Assembly (NCBI RefSeq): GCF_014644535.1 | Contig: NZ_BMKW01000008.1 | Location: 470 to 64,469, forward strand | Reading direction: 5' to 3' | Length of the DNA: 64,000 nucleotides | Source: Neoroseomonas lacus | Lineage (GTDB): Bacteria > Pseudomonadota > Alphaproteobacteria > Acetobacterales > Acetobacteraceae | In this document: positions 1 to 8,823 of the stretch, piece after piece | Layout: the number at the start of each line of letters is the position of its first letter | Numbering within the stretch: the first letter of the stretch is position 1 | Position numbers and translations under genes: made by a program | Notes under the pieces: generated by a model | The model's input: the letters and a program-made list of their open reading frames with translations, nothing else | Told to the model about the DNA's origin: nothing | Databases searched by the model: none

Positions 1-455
1 GAGGCTTGAATCAGATACGCTCCGCGTCGGGGAAGGGATTTCGCGATTCAGTCAGGTCGGATGCCGCTCTAGCCAGCAGTTGGATAGAGATTGTCACGTA
101 TTGGGATCGTCGGTTGCGTGCCCCCGCATCCATTTTGGCCGAACCCAAGAACGCATTAGGCCCGACGGCACCCTCCCTCGGGCCTCTTCTCCCATCATGC
201 GCCCAGCATACCCATGCCACCAGCCAGACCAGGCACCACCACGTCGGCCGCGCTAAGCATCGCTGTCAGCTCACCGATCAACTCAATCCGTGGCGCGCCG
301 CCAACCTCGACCGCCGCGCCGAGGCGGATCGCCAAGCCGCATTGCGCGCGACACCCACGATGCATGCCGGCGGGGCTTCGCCACACGGGCAGGGTTCTTG
401 AGCGCATTGTCCGCATCACGCCAGCCGACCCAGGCGGGATCAACCACGTGCAAGA
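1..455. other. No intact gene; possible decayed coding on minus strand
   Basis: No open frame here has a recognisable product. On the minus strand two short coding-like stretches lie in different frames. One at about 400-465 reads VVDPAWVGWRDADNALKNPA. The other, at about 197-330, contains RIELIGELTAMLSAADVVV and ends at a stop near 195. Together they could be the frameshifted tail of a lost gene lying downstream of the kinase gene. I do not recognise the family. Confidence 0.2.
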
Positions 456-1814
456 TCAATGACCGGCAATTGCCCTTGGACCGGCGCCTGATGCGAAGCG
501 CAGGATGGCCTCGAACCCATCCTCCCTGCCGTCGGCCGGCGAGCGGAGGTTCAGGTCGCCGCCAAGTTGCTCCGCTATCATCCGCACAATGGAGAGCCCG
601 AGGCCGGATCCTTGCTCCGGCCGTGACGCAAAGCGCGCCGGCAGGGCCTCGAGCCGCTCCCGTGAGGTCACGGGCCCTCCATTAACGACGCGCACCGCAC
701 CGTCGGGAAGCACGCTGATGTCGACGATCCCATCGGCTGGGCCGTGACGCAGCGCGTTCTCGATCAGGTTGCGCAGGGCGATCGCGACGGCGTCCAGATC
801 AGCGGCGACGATCAGGTCCGGCAGTCCACCATCGTCAAAGTGCAGCCGTGTGCCCACGCCTGGCTGCGCCGCGAATTCCTCGACCAGCAGCTGCAACGGC
901 ACGAGGAGGTCGACGGGATCCCGCCGCAAGGTCGCGACGCTCTCGGCCCGGGCAAGCTGCAGCAACTTCTCGAGGCGCGCGGCGAGGCGCGCTAGCCCCG
1001 CCGCCATTTGCGCAGCGTCCCGCTGCATCGGACTGCCGGGCGCGGCCTGCGCGGCGAGCAACTGCGCCTGCGCCATCGCCACCGCGACGGGCGTGCGCAT
1101 CTCATGCGCCGCATTGGCGCTGAAGTTACGCTCCGCCTCGAGTGCGCGGCGCACACGGCCGAGCAACTGGTCCACCACATCACGAATCGCGGCGAGCTCG
1201 TCTGGCAGGGGCCCCAGCGCCAGGGGGGCGAGGTTTCCGCCACCGCGGCGCGCTATCTCTGCCCGCAGCTTGCTCAGTGGCGCGAAGCCCTTGCGGAGGA
1301 GGATGGGGATCAGCACCAGGGCAAGGACAACAAGGCCGAACAGCGGCCCCAGAAGCCGCACCAGCGTCGGCAGGACAGTATGCCCCCGATGCCCTGCCGG
1401 TTCCGCTACCGAAATCACATAGCGGCGGTCTGGCGTGGCTTCCGTATAGACCCGCGCGCCGCCGATGGTCGCGAAGCCAGGCGGCAGCATGGACGCCTCG
1501 GATGCGCCATGGGAGTTCATCACCAGGCGACCGTCGCCGGTGAACAGGCGCCAGGTGGTGTATTCGTCGTGCGGTGTCGCTTCGCTGACCACCAGGGGCG
1601 GCTGCACCGGCGCCGCGAGGCGCTCGGCATGTCGGGAAATGATGCCGCCGAGCAGCATCTGCGCTTCCTCCTGCAGGATACTGTCGAATACTTCGTTGAT
1701 CTCACGCACCACGACGAAGGCCGCGGTGCCGGCCGAGGCCGTCCATAGCGCCAGCAGAAGGCCGCCGACCATCCAGCCGAGCCGGCCGGCCAGGCTCGAC
1801 GGGGCGGGCCGCAT
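456..1814 (-). CDS. Two-component sensor histidine kinase (OmpR-partner type)
   Basis: This membrane-bound sensor kinase phosphorylates the response regulator encoded just upstream. It has 452 residues. A first membrane segment lies at about 11-36, a periplasmic sensor region at about 37-150, and a second membrane segment at about 150-173. A HAMP-like linker follows. The HisKA H-box has its phosphoacceptor at H237 (AAHEMRTP). The ATPase has an N-box (LRNLIENALRHG, about 348-358) and a G-box (GSGLGLS, 402-408). The start ATG at 1814 overlaps the stop of the regulator gene (TGATG), so the pair is translationally coupled. A longer frame extends upstream but only antisense to the regulator. The layout resembles QseC/PmrB/TctE kinases; the signal is not evident from sequence. 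Confidence 0.93.
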   Translation of the reverse strand: MRPAPSSLAGRLGWMVGGLLLALWTASAGTAAFVVVREINEVFDSILQEEAQMLLGGIISRHAERLAAPVQPPLVVSEATPHDEYTTWRLFTGDGRLVMNSHGASEASMLPPGFATIGGARVYTEATPDRRYVISVAEPAGHRGHTVLPTLVRLLGPLFGLVVLALVLIPILLRKGFAPLSKLRAEIARRGGGNLAPLALGPLPDELAAIRDVVDQLLGRVRRALEAERNFSANAAHEMRTPVAVAMAQAQLLAAQAAPGSPMQRDAAQMAAGLARLAARLEKLLQLARAESVATLRRDPVDLLVPLQLLVEEFAAQPGVGTRLHFDDGGLPDLIVAADLDAVAIALRNLIENALRHGPADGIVDISVLPDGAVRVVNGGPVTSRERLEALPARFASRPEQGSGLGLSIVRMIAEQLGGDLNLRSPADGREDGFEAILRFASGAGPRAIAGH

Positions 1815-2470
1815 CACGCCGGCACCCGGTACCCGACACCACGCAGCGTTTCGATCAAGGCAGCGCCAAGCTTCTTGCGGATGCGGCTGACATAGACTTC
1901 GACCGCATTGCTCTCCACCTCCTTGCCGAAGGCATAGATCGCTTCCTCGATCTGCTCGCGCGACACCACGGCTCCACGCCGCTGCAGCAGCCGGTCGAGA
2001 ATTGCCCATTCGCGGGCGGTCAGGATGACTTCGCGGTCATCCACATGGGCGCGGCGCTCCTCCCGGTTCAGCCGCACCGGGCCGCGCCGGATTTCAGCAT
2101 CCGGGCGCGTCGCCGACCGCCGCACCACCGCCGCGATGCGCGCCTGCAACTCGCCGATATCGAAGGGTTTGACCAGATAGTCGTCGGCGCCGGCCTTCAA
2201 TCCTTCAATCCGATCGCTGATCTGGTCGCGCGCGGTGAGGATGATGACGGGGCGCCAGTCGCCCCGGCCGCGAAGCCCTCGCAGGACATGGAGACCGCTG
2301 CCGTCCGGCAGTCCGATATCGAGCAATACCATGCCGTGCTCGTGACCTTCGAGCGCCGTGGCGGCCTCCGCCCGACTGCTGACGCGGTCCACGGCATGCC
2401 CCGCCAGGGCGAGGTGCGCGCTGACGGCCCCGCCCAGCGCCGCATCGTCCTCAACCAGCAGAATTCGCAT
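1814..2470 (-). CDS. OmpR/PhoB-family response regulator
   Basis: This 218-residue DNA-binding regulator is the partner of the kinase that follows it. The receiver domain (about 1-115) keeps the acidic pair (VEDD), phosphoacceptor D51 (LLDIGLPDG), T79 and K101 (YLVKPF). The C-terminal half is a winged helix, with LTAREWAIL and a recognition-helix region ending VSRIRKKL. By architecture it belongs with QseB, PmrA and TctD. It is transcribed divergently from the giant RTX gene, 120 bp away, which makes that gene a plausible target. That link is inference from position only. Confidence 0.95.
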   Translation of the reverse strand: MRILLVEDDAALGGAVSAHLALAGHAVDRVSSRAEAATALEGHEHGMVLLDIGLPDGSGLHVLRGLRGRGDWRPVIILTARDQISDRIEGLKAGADDYLVKPFDIGELQARIAAVVRRSATRPDAEIRRGPVRLNREERRAHVDDREVILTAREWAILDRLLQRRGAVVSREQIEEAIYAFGKEVESNAVEVYVSRIRKKLGAALIETLRGVGYRVPA

Positions 2471-2483
2471 GTCTCACACGCCC

Positions 2484-2511
2484 GTCATCGGCGTTCAGCG
2501 TGCCGTCAGCT
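2484..2511. promoter_or_regulatory. Putative tandem response-regulator site in the divergent promoter
   Basis: In the 120-bp region between the response regulator and the RTX gene the pentamer TCAGC occurs at 2495-2499 and 2506-2510, an 11-bp period. A related TCATC lies at 2485-2489. Direct repeats one helical turn apart are the usual binding geometry of OmpR-family regulators. The match is short and could be chance. Confidence 0.25.
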
Positions 2512-2590
2512 TGGTGACGTAGCAAGCCACTTGAGTCTGCGGCAGGCCTCGACGCGCGAGGTGAATCTGTCCGCCCGGAGGTACCGTTCC

Positions 2591-5500
2591 ATGCCGCTCC
2601 CGTCGACCAAGGTGTTCCTCGCAGGCGCCGCCATGGGCAGTGGGGGTTATACCCTGACCCCACAGGAGGTCGGGGATTTCGACTTCAGTATCCTGGGCTA
2701 TCCCAGCGGATCCTGGGTAACCACGATTGGCGACCTGAACGGGGACGGGGTCGCGGAGATCGTCACCGGCGTGCCCGGCAGCAGCGACAAGTCGGTCGGC
2801 GGCGGTCGGATCTACATCAATTTCGGCAGCGCCACGGGCGGCACGGCCGCCGCGCTCGGCGACGCGACGAGTTCCATCCGGATCGACGGCGCCCTGGTGG
2901 ACGACCACGCCGGTGTCGCGGTCGCCGCCATTTCGGACCTGAACGGCGACGGGCTGTCCGACATCCTGGTCGGTGCCCCGCTGGCGGACCCCGCCGGCGC
3001 CGATGCCGCCGGCAGGGTCTATGTCGTCTGGACTGGGGTGGCGGCGGCCAGCATCGACCTGAACGACCTCAACAGTTCCGGATCCGGCCAGGGCTTCACC
3101 ATCTCCGGGCAGGCAGCGGGGGACCATGCCGGCGCGGCACTCGGCGCGATCGCCGATCTGAATGGGGACGGCAAGGCCGAGATCCTGGTTGGTGCACCCG
3201 GCAGTGATGCGGGCGGGCTCGATTCCGGCGCCGCCTATATCGTCTGGGGTCGTTCGGCGGATTCGCCGGTCACCCTGGCATCCGTGGCCACCGGAACCCG
3301 CGGCTTCCGCATTACCGGCGAAGCGGCAGGCGATGGCGCGGGCAGCGCCATCGTCGCGGTCGGCGACCTGAATGGCGATGGCAAGGCGGACATGCTGGTC
3401 GGCGCGCCGGGTAGCGATGCCGGCGGCGTTGATGCCGGTGCCGCCTATGTTGTCTTCGGCAAGGGGACCGGCACGGCGGTGAGCCTCGTCAATGTGGCGC
3501 TCGGCAGCGGGGGCTACCGCATCACCGGCGCCTTCGACGGCGAGCAGGCCGGCGCGACGCTCGCCGCGCTTGGCGACGTCAACGCGGATGGGCTGGGAGA
3601 TATGCTCGTCGGCGCAGCGGATGGCGTCTACGTCCTCTACGGCAAGGCCGACACGGCGGAGATGAGCCTCGCCGACGTCGCCGCCGGTATCGGTGGTTTC
3701 ATGATCGTGCCGGAAGGCGGGACGGACCTGACCGGCCTGACGGTCACCGGCGGCGGCGACCTCAACCGCGACGGCATCGCCGACATCGTGATCGGCACGC
3801 CGCAAGACGCCGAGGGCGGGTTCCAAGCGGGCGCCACCTATGTGGTCTGGGGCGGATCCCGGGGGGCGATCGACCTGGGACTGGTCGCGCTCGGCGCCGG
3901 GGGCGCGAAAGTGGTCGGCGCCGCCGGGAGCTTCAGCGGAAGCAGCGTCGCCATCGCGCCAGACATGAACGGCGACGGGGCTGCCGATCTCGTCATCGGC
4001 TCCCCGGGGGGCACGAACCCGGCTGTTAGCATCCTCTACGCCCCGACGTCGTGGCAGCCGGATGACAATGTCTACGGCAGCAATGCGGCCGACGTGCTCG
4101 GCGCGGGCGATGGCGGCCGCCACCTGGTCGGCGAGGGGGCCGACATCATCTACGGCTTCGCCGGCGACGACAGCATCGCCGCCGGCGGCGGGGCCGACTA
4201 CCTCGATGGCGGCACCGGTGCCGACACACTGGCGGGCGGCACCGGCGACGATTCCTATGTTGTCGATGGCGCGGCGGATGTGATCGTGGAAGTCGCGGGC
4301 GAAGGCAGCGACACCGTCATGTCCTCGGTGAGCGCCACGCTGGCGGCGAATGTCGAGGCGCTGCTGCTGACGGCGGCCGGACGCACCGGGACCGGCAACG
4401 CGCTGGGCAATCTGATCGCCGGGACCATCGGGGTGGACACCCTGCTTGGCCTCGCCGGTGCCGATACGCTGCTGGGTGATGGCGGGGCGGATTCCCTCGA
4501 TGGCGGCACGGGGGCCGACAGCCTTGTCGGTGGCGCCGGCAATGACCGCTACGTCGTCGACGACGCTGGTGATGCGGTTGGGGAGGATGCGCTGGGTGGC
4601 ACCGACACGGTCACCGCCGGCATCGACTACGTGCTCGGCGCGGAGATCGAGGTACTGGTGCTGGCCGGTTCGGCGCATGTCGGCACCGGCAATGCGGCGG
4701 CGAATACGCTGTTCGGCGGTGCCGGCGATGACAGCCTGGTCGGTATGGGGGGCGCCGATTCCCTTGTGGGTGGCGCGGGCGTCGACACGCTCGATGGCGG
4801 TCTGGGCATCGACACCATGGCCGGTGGCGCCGGCAACGACCTGTATATGGTCGATGCCCCGACGGACCGCGTGGTCGAGGTCTCGTCTGGTGGGACCGAC
4901 ACGGTTGCGGCCTCGGTTGACTATACGCTGGCAAGCGAGGTCGAGGTCCTAGTCCTGACCGCATCCGGACATCGCGGTACCGGCAATGCGGCGGCGAACC
5001 TGCTGCTCGGCAGCACGGGCGGCGACACGCTCGATGGCGGGCTCGGCGCCGATACGCTCGAAGGCCGCGCCGGCGACGATGTCTACCTGGTCGGGCAGGC
5101 CGGCGATGTTGTCATGGAAGCAGCCGGCGGCGGTCATGACGAGGTGCGTGCCTCGGTCAGTTGGACGCTGGCGGCGGAGGTCGAGGACCTTGTCCTCACC
5201 ACGGCTGGGCTGACCGGCACCGGCAATGCCCTCGGCAACGCGATCACCGGCAGTACCGGCGCTGACACGCTGGACGGCGCGGGTGGTGCCGACACGCTGA
5301 CGGGCGGCGCTGGGGACGACCTCTACCGCGTCGATGATGCGAGCGACGTGGTGGTGGACAGTGCGGGCGCCGACACCGTCGTCGCGACCGTGGACCACGT
5401 GTTGGGCGATAGCGTCGAGACGTTGCTGTTAGAGGGTACGGCGCATCACGGCACGGGCAATGCCCTTGCCAACCTGCTGCGCGGCGGTGCTGGCGACGAC

Positions 5501-8323
5501 CTGCTCGAAGGTCGCCTCGGCGCCGATACGTTTGAGGGTGGCGGCGGCGGCGACACCATGGTGGGCGGTGGCGGCGACGACGTCTACCTGATCACCGACC
5601 CGGGCGATGTCGTGATCGAGCTGGGTGGCGAAGGGCTTGACACGGTCATCGTTTCAACCAACTGGACACTGGCGACGGGCATTGAGGGCGTGCAGCTTCT
5701 CGGTACTGGACATAGTCTTACCGGCAATGCAGAGGCCAATACCATCAGTGGCAATGCCGGCGACGATACGCTGGATGGCGACCTGGGCGACGACCTCGAA
5801 CTGGGCGGGGACGGCAACGACGTCCTAGTCAGCCATGCGGGCCACGACACGCTGTCGGGCGGGTCCGGCGACGACCGCTTCGAGATCCATGGCGGCAGCG
5901 CCCGCATCGAGGATTTCCTCGGCCACGACATCATCGACGCCAGTGGCGCGACAGACGATTCCCTGATCGATTTGTCCGGCACGGACAGCTGTAGCATCGA
6001 CGGTCAGTACTGTGACCTCGGCCAGGGTGGAACGGCGGCGGGACCGCTCGATCTGCAGTTCCTGCAGGATGTGACGGGCTCCTTCGCCGATGACATCACC
6101 ATGGTGCGGAGCCTGGTGCCGCAGATCGTTGCCGCGCTGCAGGGTGTCCAGCCCAACAGCACCTTTGGCGTCTCCAGCTTCCGCGACAAGCCATATGGCA
6201 GCTTCGGCGGGTTCGGCGACTGGGTCTACCGCCAGGAGACGGTGCTGTCGTCCAATACCGCCGCGCTGACCAGCGCCTACACGGCCATGGTCGCCAGCAA
6301 CGGTGCCGACGGGCCGGAGGCACAGATCGAGGCGCTGATGCAACTCGCACTGCACACGACGGATGTCGGCTTCCGCACGAACTCCGCGCGCTTTGTGGTG
6401 CTGTTCACCGATGCACCGTTCCACGTCGCCGGTGATGGCATCGCAGCGGGTATGCCGCTGGCCAACAATGGCGATGCGGTTATGGACGGGACGCCGGCAG
6501 GCACCGGGGAGGATTATCCCGCCATCGCGCAGCTACGGGCCGCGCTGGAACTGGCGAACATCATCCCGGTCTTCGCCGTCGCCGGCGGCAATGATGCCGC
6601 CTACCAGGCGCTGGTGACGCAACTCGGTCGCGGCACCGAGGTAACCTTGACGTCGAACAGCTCGAATGTCGTTGCGGCGATCAGCGCCGGCCTGACCGAG
6701 GCCACGCGCACCCTCATCGAGGATGCAACCGGCGGCATCGGCAACGACACCATCCGTGGCAACCTCGCCGACAACCGCCTGGATGGCGGTGATGGCCGGG
6801 ACATGCTGTTCGGTGCGGAAGGGCGCGACACGCTCGTGGGCGACCTCGGCAACGACAGCCTCAATGGCGGTGCCGGCGGCGACAGCCTGGCAGGCGGTGC
6901 GGGGGACGATGCCTATGTCGTCGACGATGTGGCGGATGTCCTGACCGAAGCATCGGGCCAGGGCCATGACACCGTCACTGCGATGCGCGACTGGGCGCTC
7001 GGCGCAAATATCGAGGACCTGGTGCTGAGCGGTGCGGCGACCCGCGGAACCGGCAATTCACTGGCGAACGTCATCCTGGGCACCGAGTTGTACAACGCCC
7101 TTGGCGGTGGTTCGGGCAATGACACGCTGCTCGGCCAGGGCGGCAATGACGCGCTGAACGGCGGGCTTGGCGCCGACAGTATGGTCGGCGGCAGCGGCAA
7201 CGATACCTATACGGTGGACAACCTGCTTGACGTGGTCGTGGAAGTTGCCGGCAACGGCAACGGCACCGACACCGTACGTACGACGCTCGTGAGCTACACG
7301 CTCGACGTCAATGTCGAGAACCTCACCTTCCTCGGCACCAGCCCCTTCGCCGGCAACGGTAATGCGGCGGCCAACGCCATCACCGGTGGCGCCGGTGACG
7401 ACACGTTGCTCGGCCAGGGCGGCAATGACGCGCTGAACGGCGGGCTTGGCGCCGACAGTATGGTCGGCGGCAGCGGCAACGATACCTATACGGTGGACAA
7501 CCTGCTTGACGTGGTTGTGGAAGTTGCCGGCGACGGCACCGACACCGTACGCACGACGCTCGTGAGTTACACGCTCGACGTCAATTTCGAGAACCTCACC
7601 TTCCTCGGCACCAGCCCCTTCGCCGGCAACGGTAATGCGGCGGCCAACGCCATCACCGGTGGCGCCGGTGACGACACGTTGCTCGGCCAGGGCGGCAATG
7701 ACGCGCTGAACGGCGGGCTTGGCGCCGACAGCATGGTCGGCGGCAGCGGCAACGATACCTACACGGTGGACAACCTGCTCGACCTGGTCGTGGAAGTTGC
7801 CGGCGGAGGCACCGACACCGTTCGCACGACACTCGCGAGCTACGTGCTGGATGCCAACGTGGAGAAGCTCAGCTTCATCGGTACGGGTTCCTTCACGGGC
7901 ATCGGCAATGCAGCGGCCAACATCATCACGGGCGGCGCCGGCAATGACGTCCTGTCCGGCAGCCGGGGTGCCGACACCATGACCGGGGGCCTAGGCGCGG
8001 ACATCTTTCGCTTCGACAGCAGCGCGGATGGCGGCGATCGGATCAGCGACTATGTGGCGGGGGTTGATGTGATCGAGGTCTCGGCTGCGGGCTTCGGCAG
8101 TGATCTCGTTGCCGGCATCGACCTCCTGGCGACCGGACATTTCACCGAAAACCTGACCGGGCTTGCGGAATCGGCGGTCGGGATCGGGCAGTTCGTCTTC
8201 GAGACGGATACCGCACGGCTCTGGTGGGATGCTGATGGCGTAGGCGGGGCCGCGGGAATCGTTCTCGCGACATTGTCAGGCGCGGCCAGTCTGACCGCGA
8301 CCGAAATTGGGGTGATCGCATAG
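2591..8323 (+). CDS. Giant RTX protein with FG-GAP propeller and integrin-beta-like vWA domain
   Basis: A predicted type I secreted, calcium-binding surface or extracellular protein of 1910 residues. The start ATG has GGAGG nine bases upstream; the frame is open further upstream but only antisense to the regulator. There is no N-terminal signal peptide. Residues about 45-490 hold seven FG-GAP/integrin-alpha-type blades with calcium loops (DLNGDG at 48; last DMNGDG at 458). From about 504 come many RTX nonapeptides (GGxGxDxLx) alternating with segments of the type VDNLLDVVVEV. Residues about 1153-1378 are a vWA domain with MIDAS-like DVTGS (D1160, T1162, S1164) and LFTDAPFH. Three nearly identical 91-residue units occupy about 1511-1785. 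The C-terminus (about 1786-1910) resembles the serralysin/M10 C-terminal region that carries the secretion signal. The only cysteines lie just before the vWA (CSIDGQYC). No type I exporter genes are nearby. The likely role is adhesion, not proven. Confidence 0.9.
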   Translation: MPLPSTKVFLAGAAMGSGGYTLTPQEVGDFDFSILGYPSGSWVTTIGDLNGDGVAEIVTGVPGSSDKSVGGGRIYINFGSATGGTAAALGDATSSIRIDGALVDDHAGVAVAAISDLNGDGLSDILVGAPLADPAGADAAGRVYVVWTGVAAASIDLNDLNSSGSGQGFTISGQAAGDHAGAALGAIADLNGDGKAEILVGAPGSDAGGLDSGAAYIVWGRSADSPVTLASVATGTRGFRITGEAAGDGAGSAIVAVGDLNGDGKADMLVGAPGSDAGGVDAGAAYVVFGKGTGTAVSLVNVALGSGGYRITGAFDGEQAGATLAALGDVNADGLGDMLVGAADGVYVLYGKADTAEMSLADVAAGIGGFMIVPEGGTDLTGLTVTGGGDLNRDGIADIVIGTPQDAEGGFQAGATYVVWGGSRGAIDLGLVALGAGGAKVVGAAGSFSGSSVAIAPDMNGDGAADLVIGSPGGTNPAVSILYAPTSWQPDDNVYGSNAADVLGAGDGGRHLVGEGADIIYGFAGDDSIAAGGGADYLDGGTGADTLAGGTGDDSYVVDGAADVIVEVAGEGSDTVMSSVSATLAANVEALLLTAAGRTGTGNALGNLIAGTIGVDTLLGLAGADTLLGDGGADSLDGGTGADSLVGGAGNDRYVVDDAGDAVGEDALGGTDTVTAGIDYVLGAEIEVLVLAGSAHVGTGNAAANTLFGGAGDDSLVGMGGADSLVGGAGVDTLDGGLGIDTMAGGAGNDLYMVDAPTDRVVEVSSGGTDTVAASVDYTLASEVEVLVLTASGHRGTGNAAANLLLGSTGGDTLDGGLGADTLEGRAGDDVYLVGQAGDVVMEAAGGGHDEVRASVSWTLAAEVEDLVLTTAGLTGTGNALGNAITGSTGADTLDGAGGADTLTGGAGDDLYRVDDASDVVVDSAGADTVVATVDHVLGDSVETLLLEGTAHHGTGNALANLLRGGAGDDLLEGRLGADTFEGGGGGDTMVGGGGDDVYLITDPGDVVIELGGEGLDTVIVSTNWTLATGIEGVQLLGTGHSLTGNAEANTISGNAGDDTLDGDLGDDLELGGDGNDVLVSHAGHDTLSGGSGDDRFEIHGGSARIEDFLGHDIIDASGATDDSLIDLSGTDSCSIDGQYCDLGQGGTAAGPLDLQFLQDVTGSFADDITMVRSLVPQIVAALQGVQPNSTFGVSSFRDKPYGSFGGFGDWVYRQETVLSSNTAALTSAYTAMVASNGADGPEAQIEALMQLALHTTDVGFRTNSARFVVLFTDAPFHVAGDGIAAGMPLANNGDAVMDGTPAGTGEDYPAIAQLRAALELANIIPVFAVAGGNDAAYQALVTQLGRGTEVTLTSNSSNVVAAISAGLTEATRTLIEDATGGIGNDTIRGNLADNRLDGGDGRDMLFGAEGRDTLVGDLGNDSLNGGAGGDSLAGGAGDDAYVVDDVADVLTEASGQGHDTVTAMRDWALGANIEDLVLSGAATRGTGNSLANVILGTELYNALGGGSGNDTLLGQGGNDALNGGLGADSMVGGSGNDTYTVDNLLDVVVEVAGNGNGTDTVRTTLVSYTLDVNVENLTFLGTSPFAGNGNAAANAITGGAGDDTLLGQGGNDALNGGLGADSMVGGSGNDTYTVDNLLDVVVEVAGDGTDTVRTTLVSYTLDVNFENLTFLGTSPFAGNGNAAANAITGGAGDDTLLGQGGNDALNGGLGADSMVGGSGNDTYTVDNLLDLVVEVAGGGTDTVRTTLASYVLDANVEKLSFIGTGSFTGIGNAAANIITGGAGNDVLSGSRGADTMTGGLGADIFRFDSSADGGDRISDYVAGVDVIEVSAAGFGSDLVAGIDLLATGHFTENLTGLAESAVGIGQFVFETDTARLWWDADGVGGAAGIVLATLSGAASLTATEIGVIA
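7121..7945 (+). repeat. Three tandem 273-279 bp repeats inside the RTX gene
   Basis: Units run 7121-7399 (279 bp), 7400-7672 (273 bp) and 7673-7945 (273 bp). The first two are almost identical in DNA, differing mainly by a 6-bp insertion that adds two residues (GNGNGTD versus GDGTD). The third matches closely in its first half and diverges afterwards. Each unit encodes one RTX block plus one linker (LLGQGGNDALNGGLGADS and onward). Such identity indicates recent duplication or homogenisation and a site likely to vary in copy number. Confidence 0.95.
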
Positions 8324-8336
8324 AGCAGGCGGCAAC

Positions 8337-8765
8337 ATGGCAACGGACCTGCGAACACGCCCGGTCCTCGACGCGCTCGATATGGCGGTGACTACTCGGA
8401 AGCCGGCTGATGTCGTGCACCATAGCGACCAGGACAGCCAATACACGTCGCTGACGTTCGGGATACGGTGCCGGAGGGCAGGCGTCCGCCCGTCCACCGG
8501 TTCGGTCGGCGACGCCGGTGATAGCGCCATGGCCGAGGCCCGCATGGACGCGCTCCACTTCATCGAGGGCTTCTACAATCCGACGAGACGACACTCCGCC
8601 CTGGGCTACCTCTCGCCCATCGAATGCGAAGCGAGGACCATGACCGCGAAAGACAGAGCGCTACCCGCAAATCGCCCACGGAAACGGGGCAACTTCAACT
8701 CCACACCGAGGCTGAAGCACTCCACCATGTCGCACAGGAGACCCTGCTCCCGGCGGCATGGCTGA
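8337..8765 (+). pseudogene. IS3-family transposase remnant (OrfB C-terminal part)
   Basis: The frame resembles the end of the integrase-type transposase OrfB of IS3-family elements: VVHHSDQDSQYTS with the second catalytic Asp, then RRAGVRPSTGSVGDAGDSAM, then FIEGFYNPTRRHSALGYLSP. The first catalytic Asp and everything before it are missing. About 20-25 residues are also missing between DSAM and AEARM, where the family normally has the catalytic Glu. The protein therefore cannot be active. It begins 14 bp after the RTX stop codon, so an old insertion or rearrangement abuts that gene. Confidence 0.85.
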
Positions 8766-8770
8766 AACCA

Positions 8771-8800
8771 GACAGCCCCCGGCAGACCCGGGGCGGTTCA
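8771..8800. repeat. Likely right terminal inverted repeat of the IS3-type remnant
   Basis: The sequence GACAGCCCCCGGCAGACCCG followed by GGGCGGTTCA resembles the GC-rich terminal repeats of IS3-group elements. It lies where the right end would be expected. I found no matching left end before 8337, which agrees with a 5' truncated element. Confidence 0.5.
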
Positions 8801-8823
8801 GCCCACGTTCAATAGGCCTTCAC

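Noticed and set aside
3500..4678. Long minus-strand frame across the RTX gene
   Set aside because: It is the antisense shadow of a repetitive GC-rich gene; residue composition is unlike a natural protein.
7081..7945. CRISPR-like repeats
   Set aside because: The repeats are long, contiguous and in frame within a coding sequence, without spacers.
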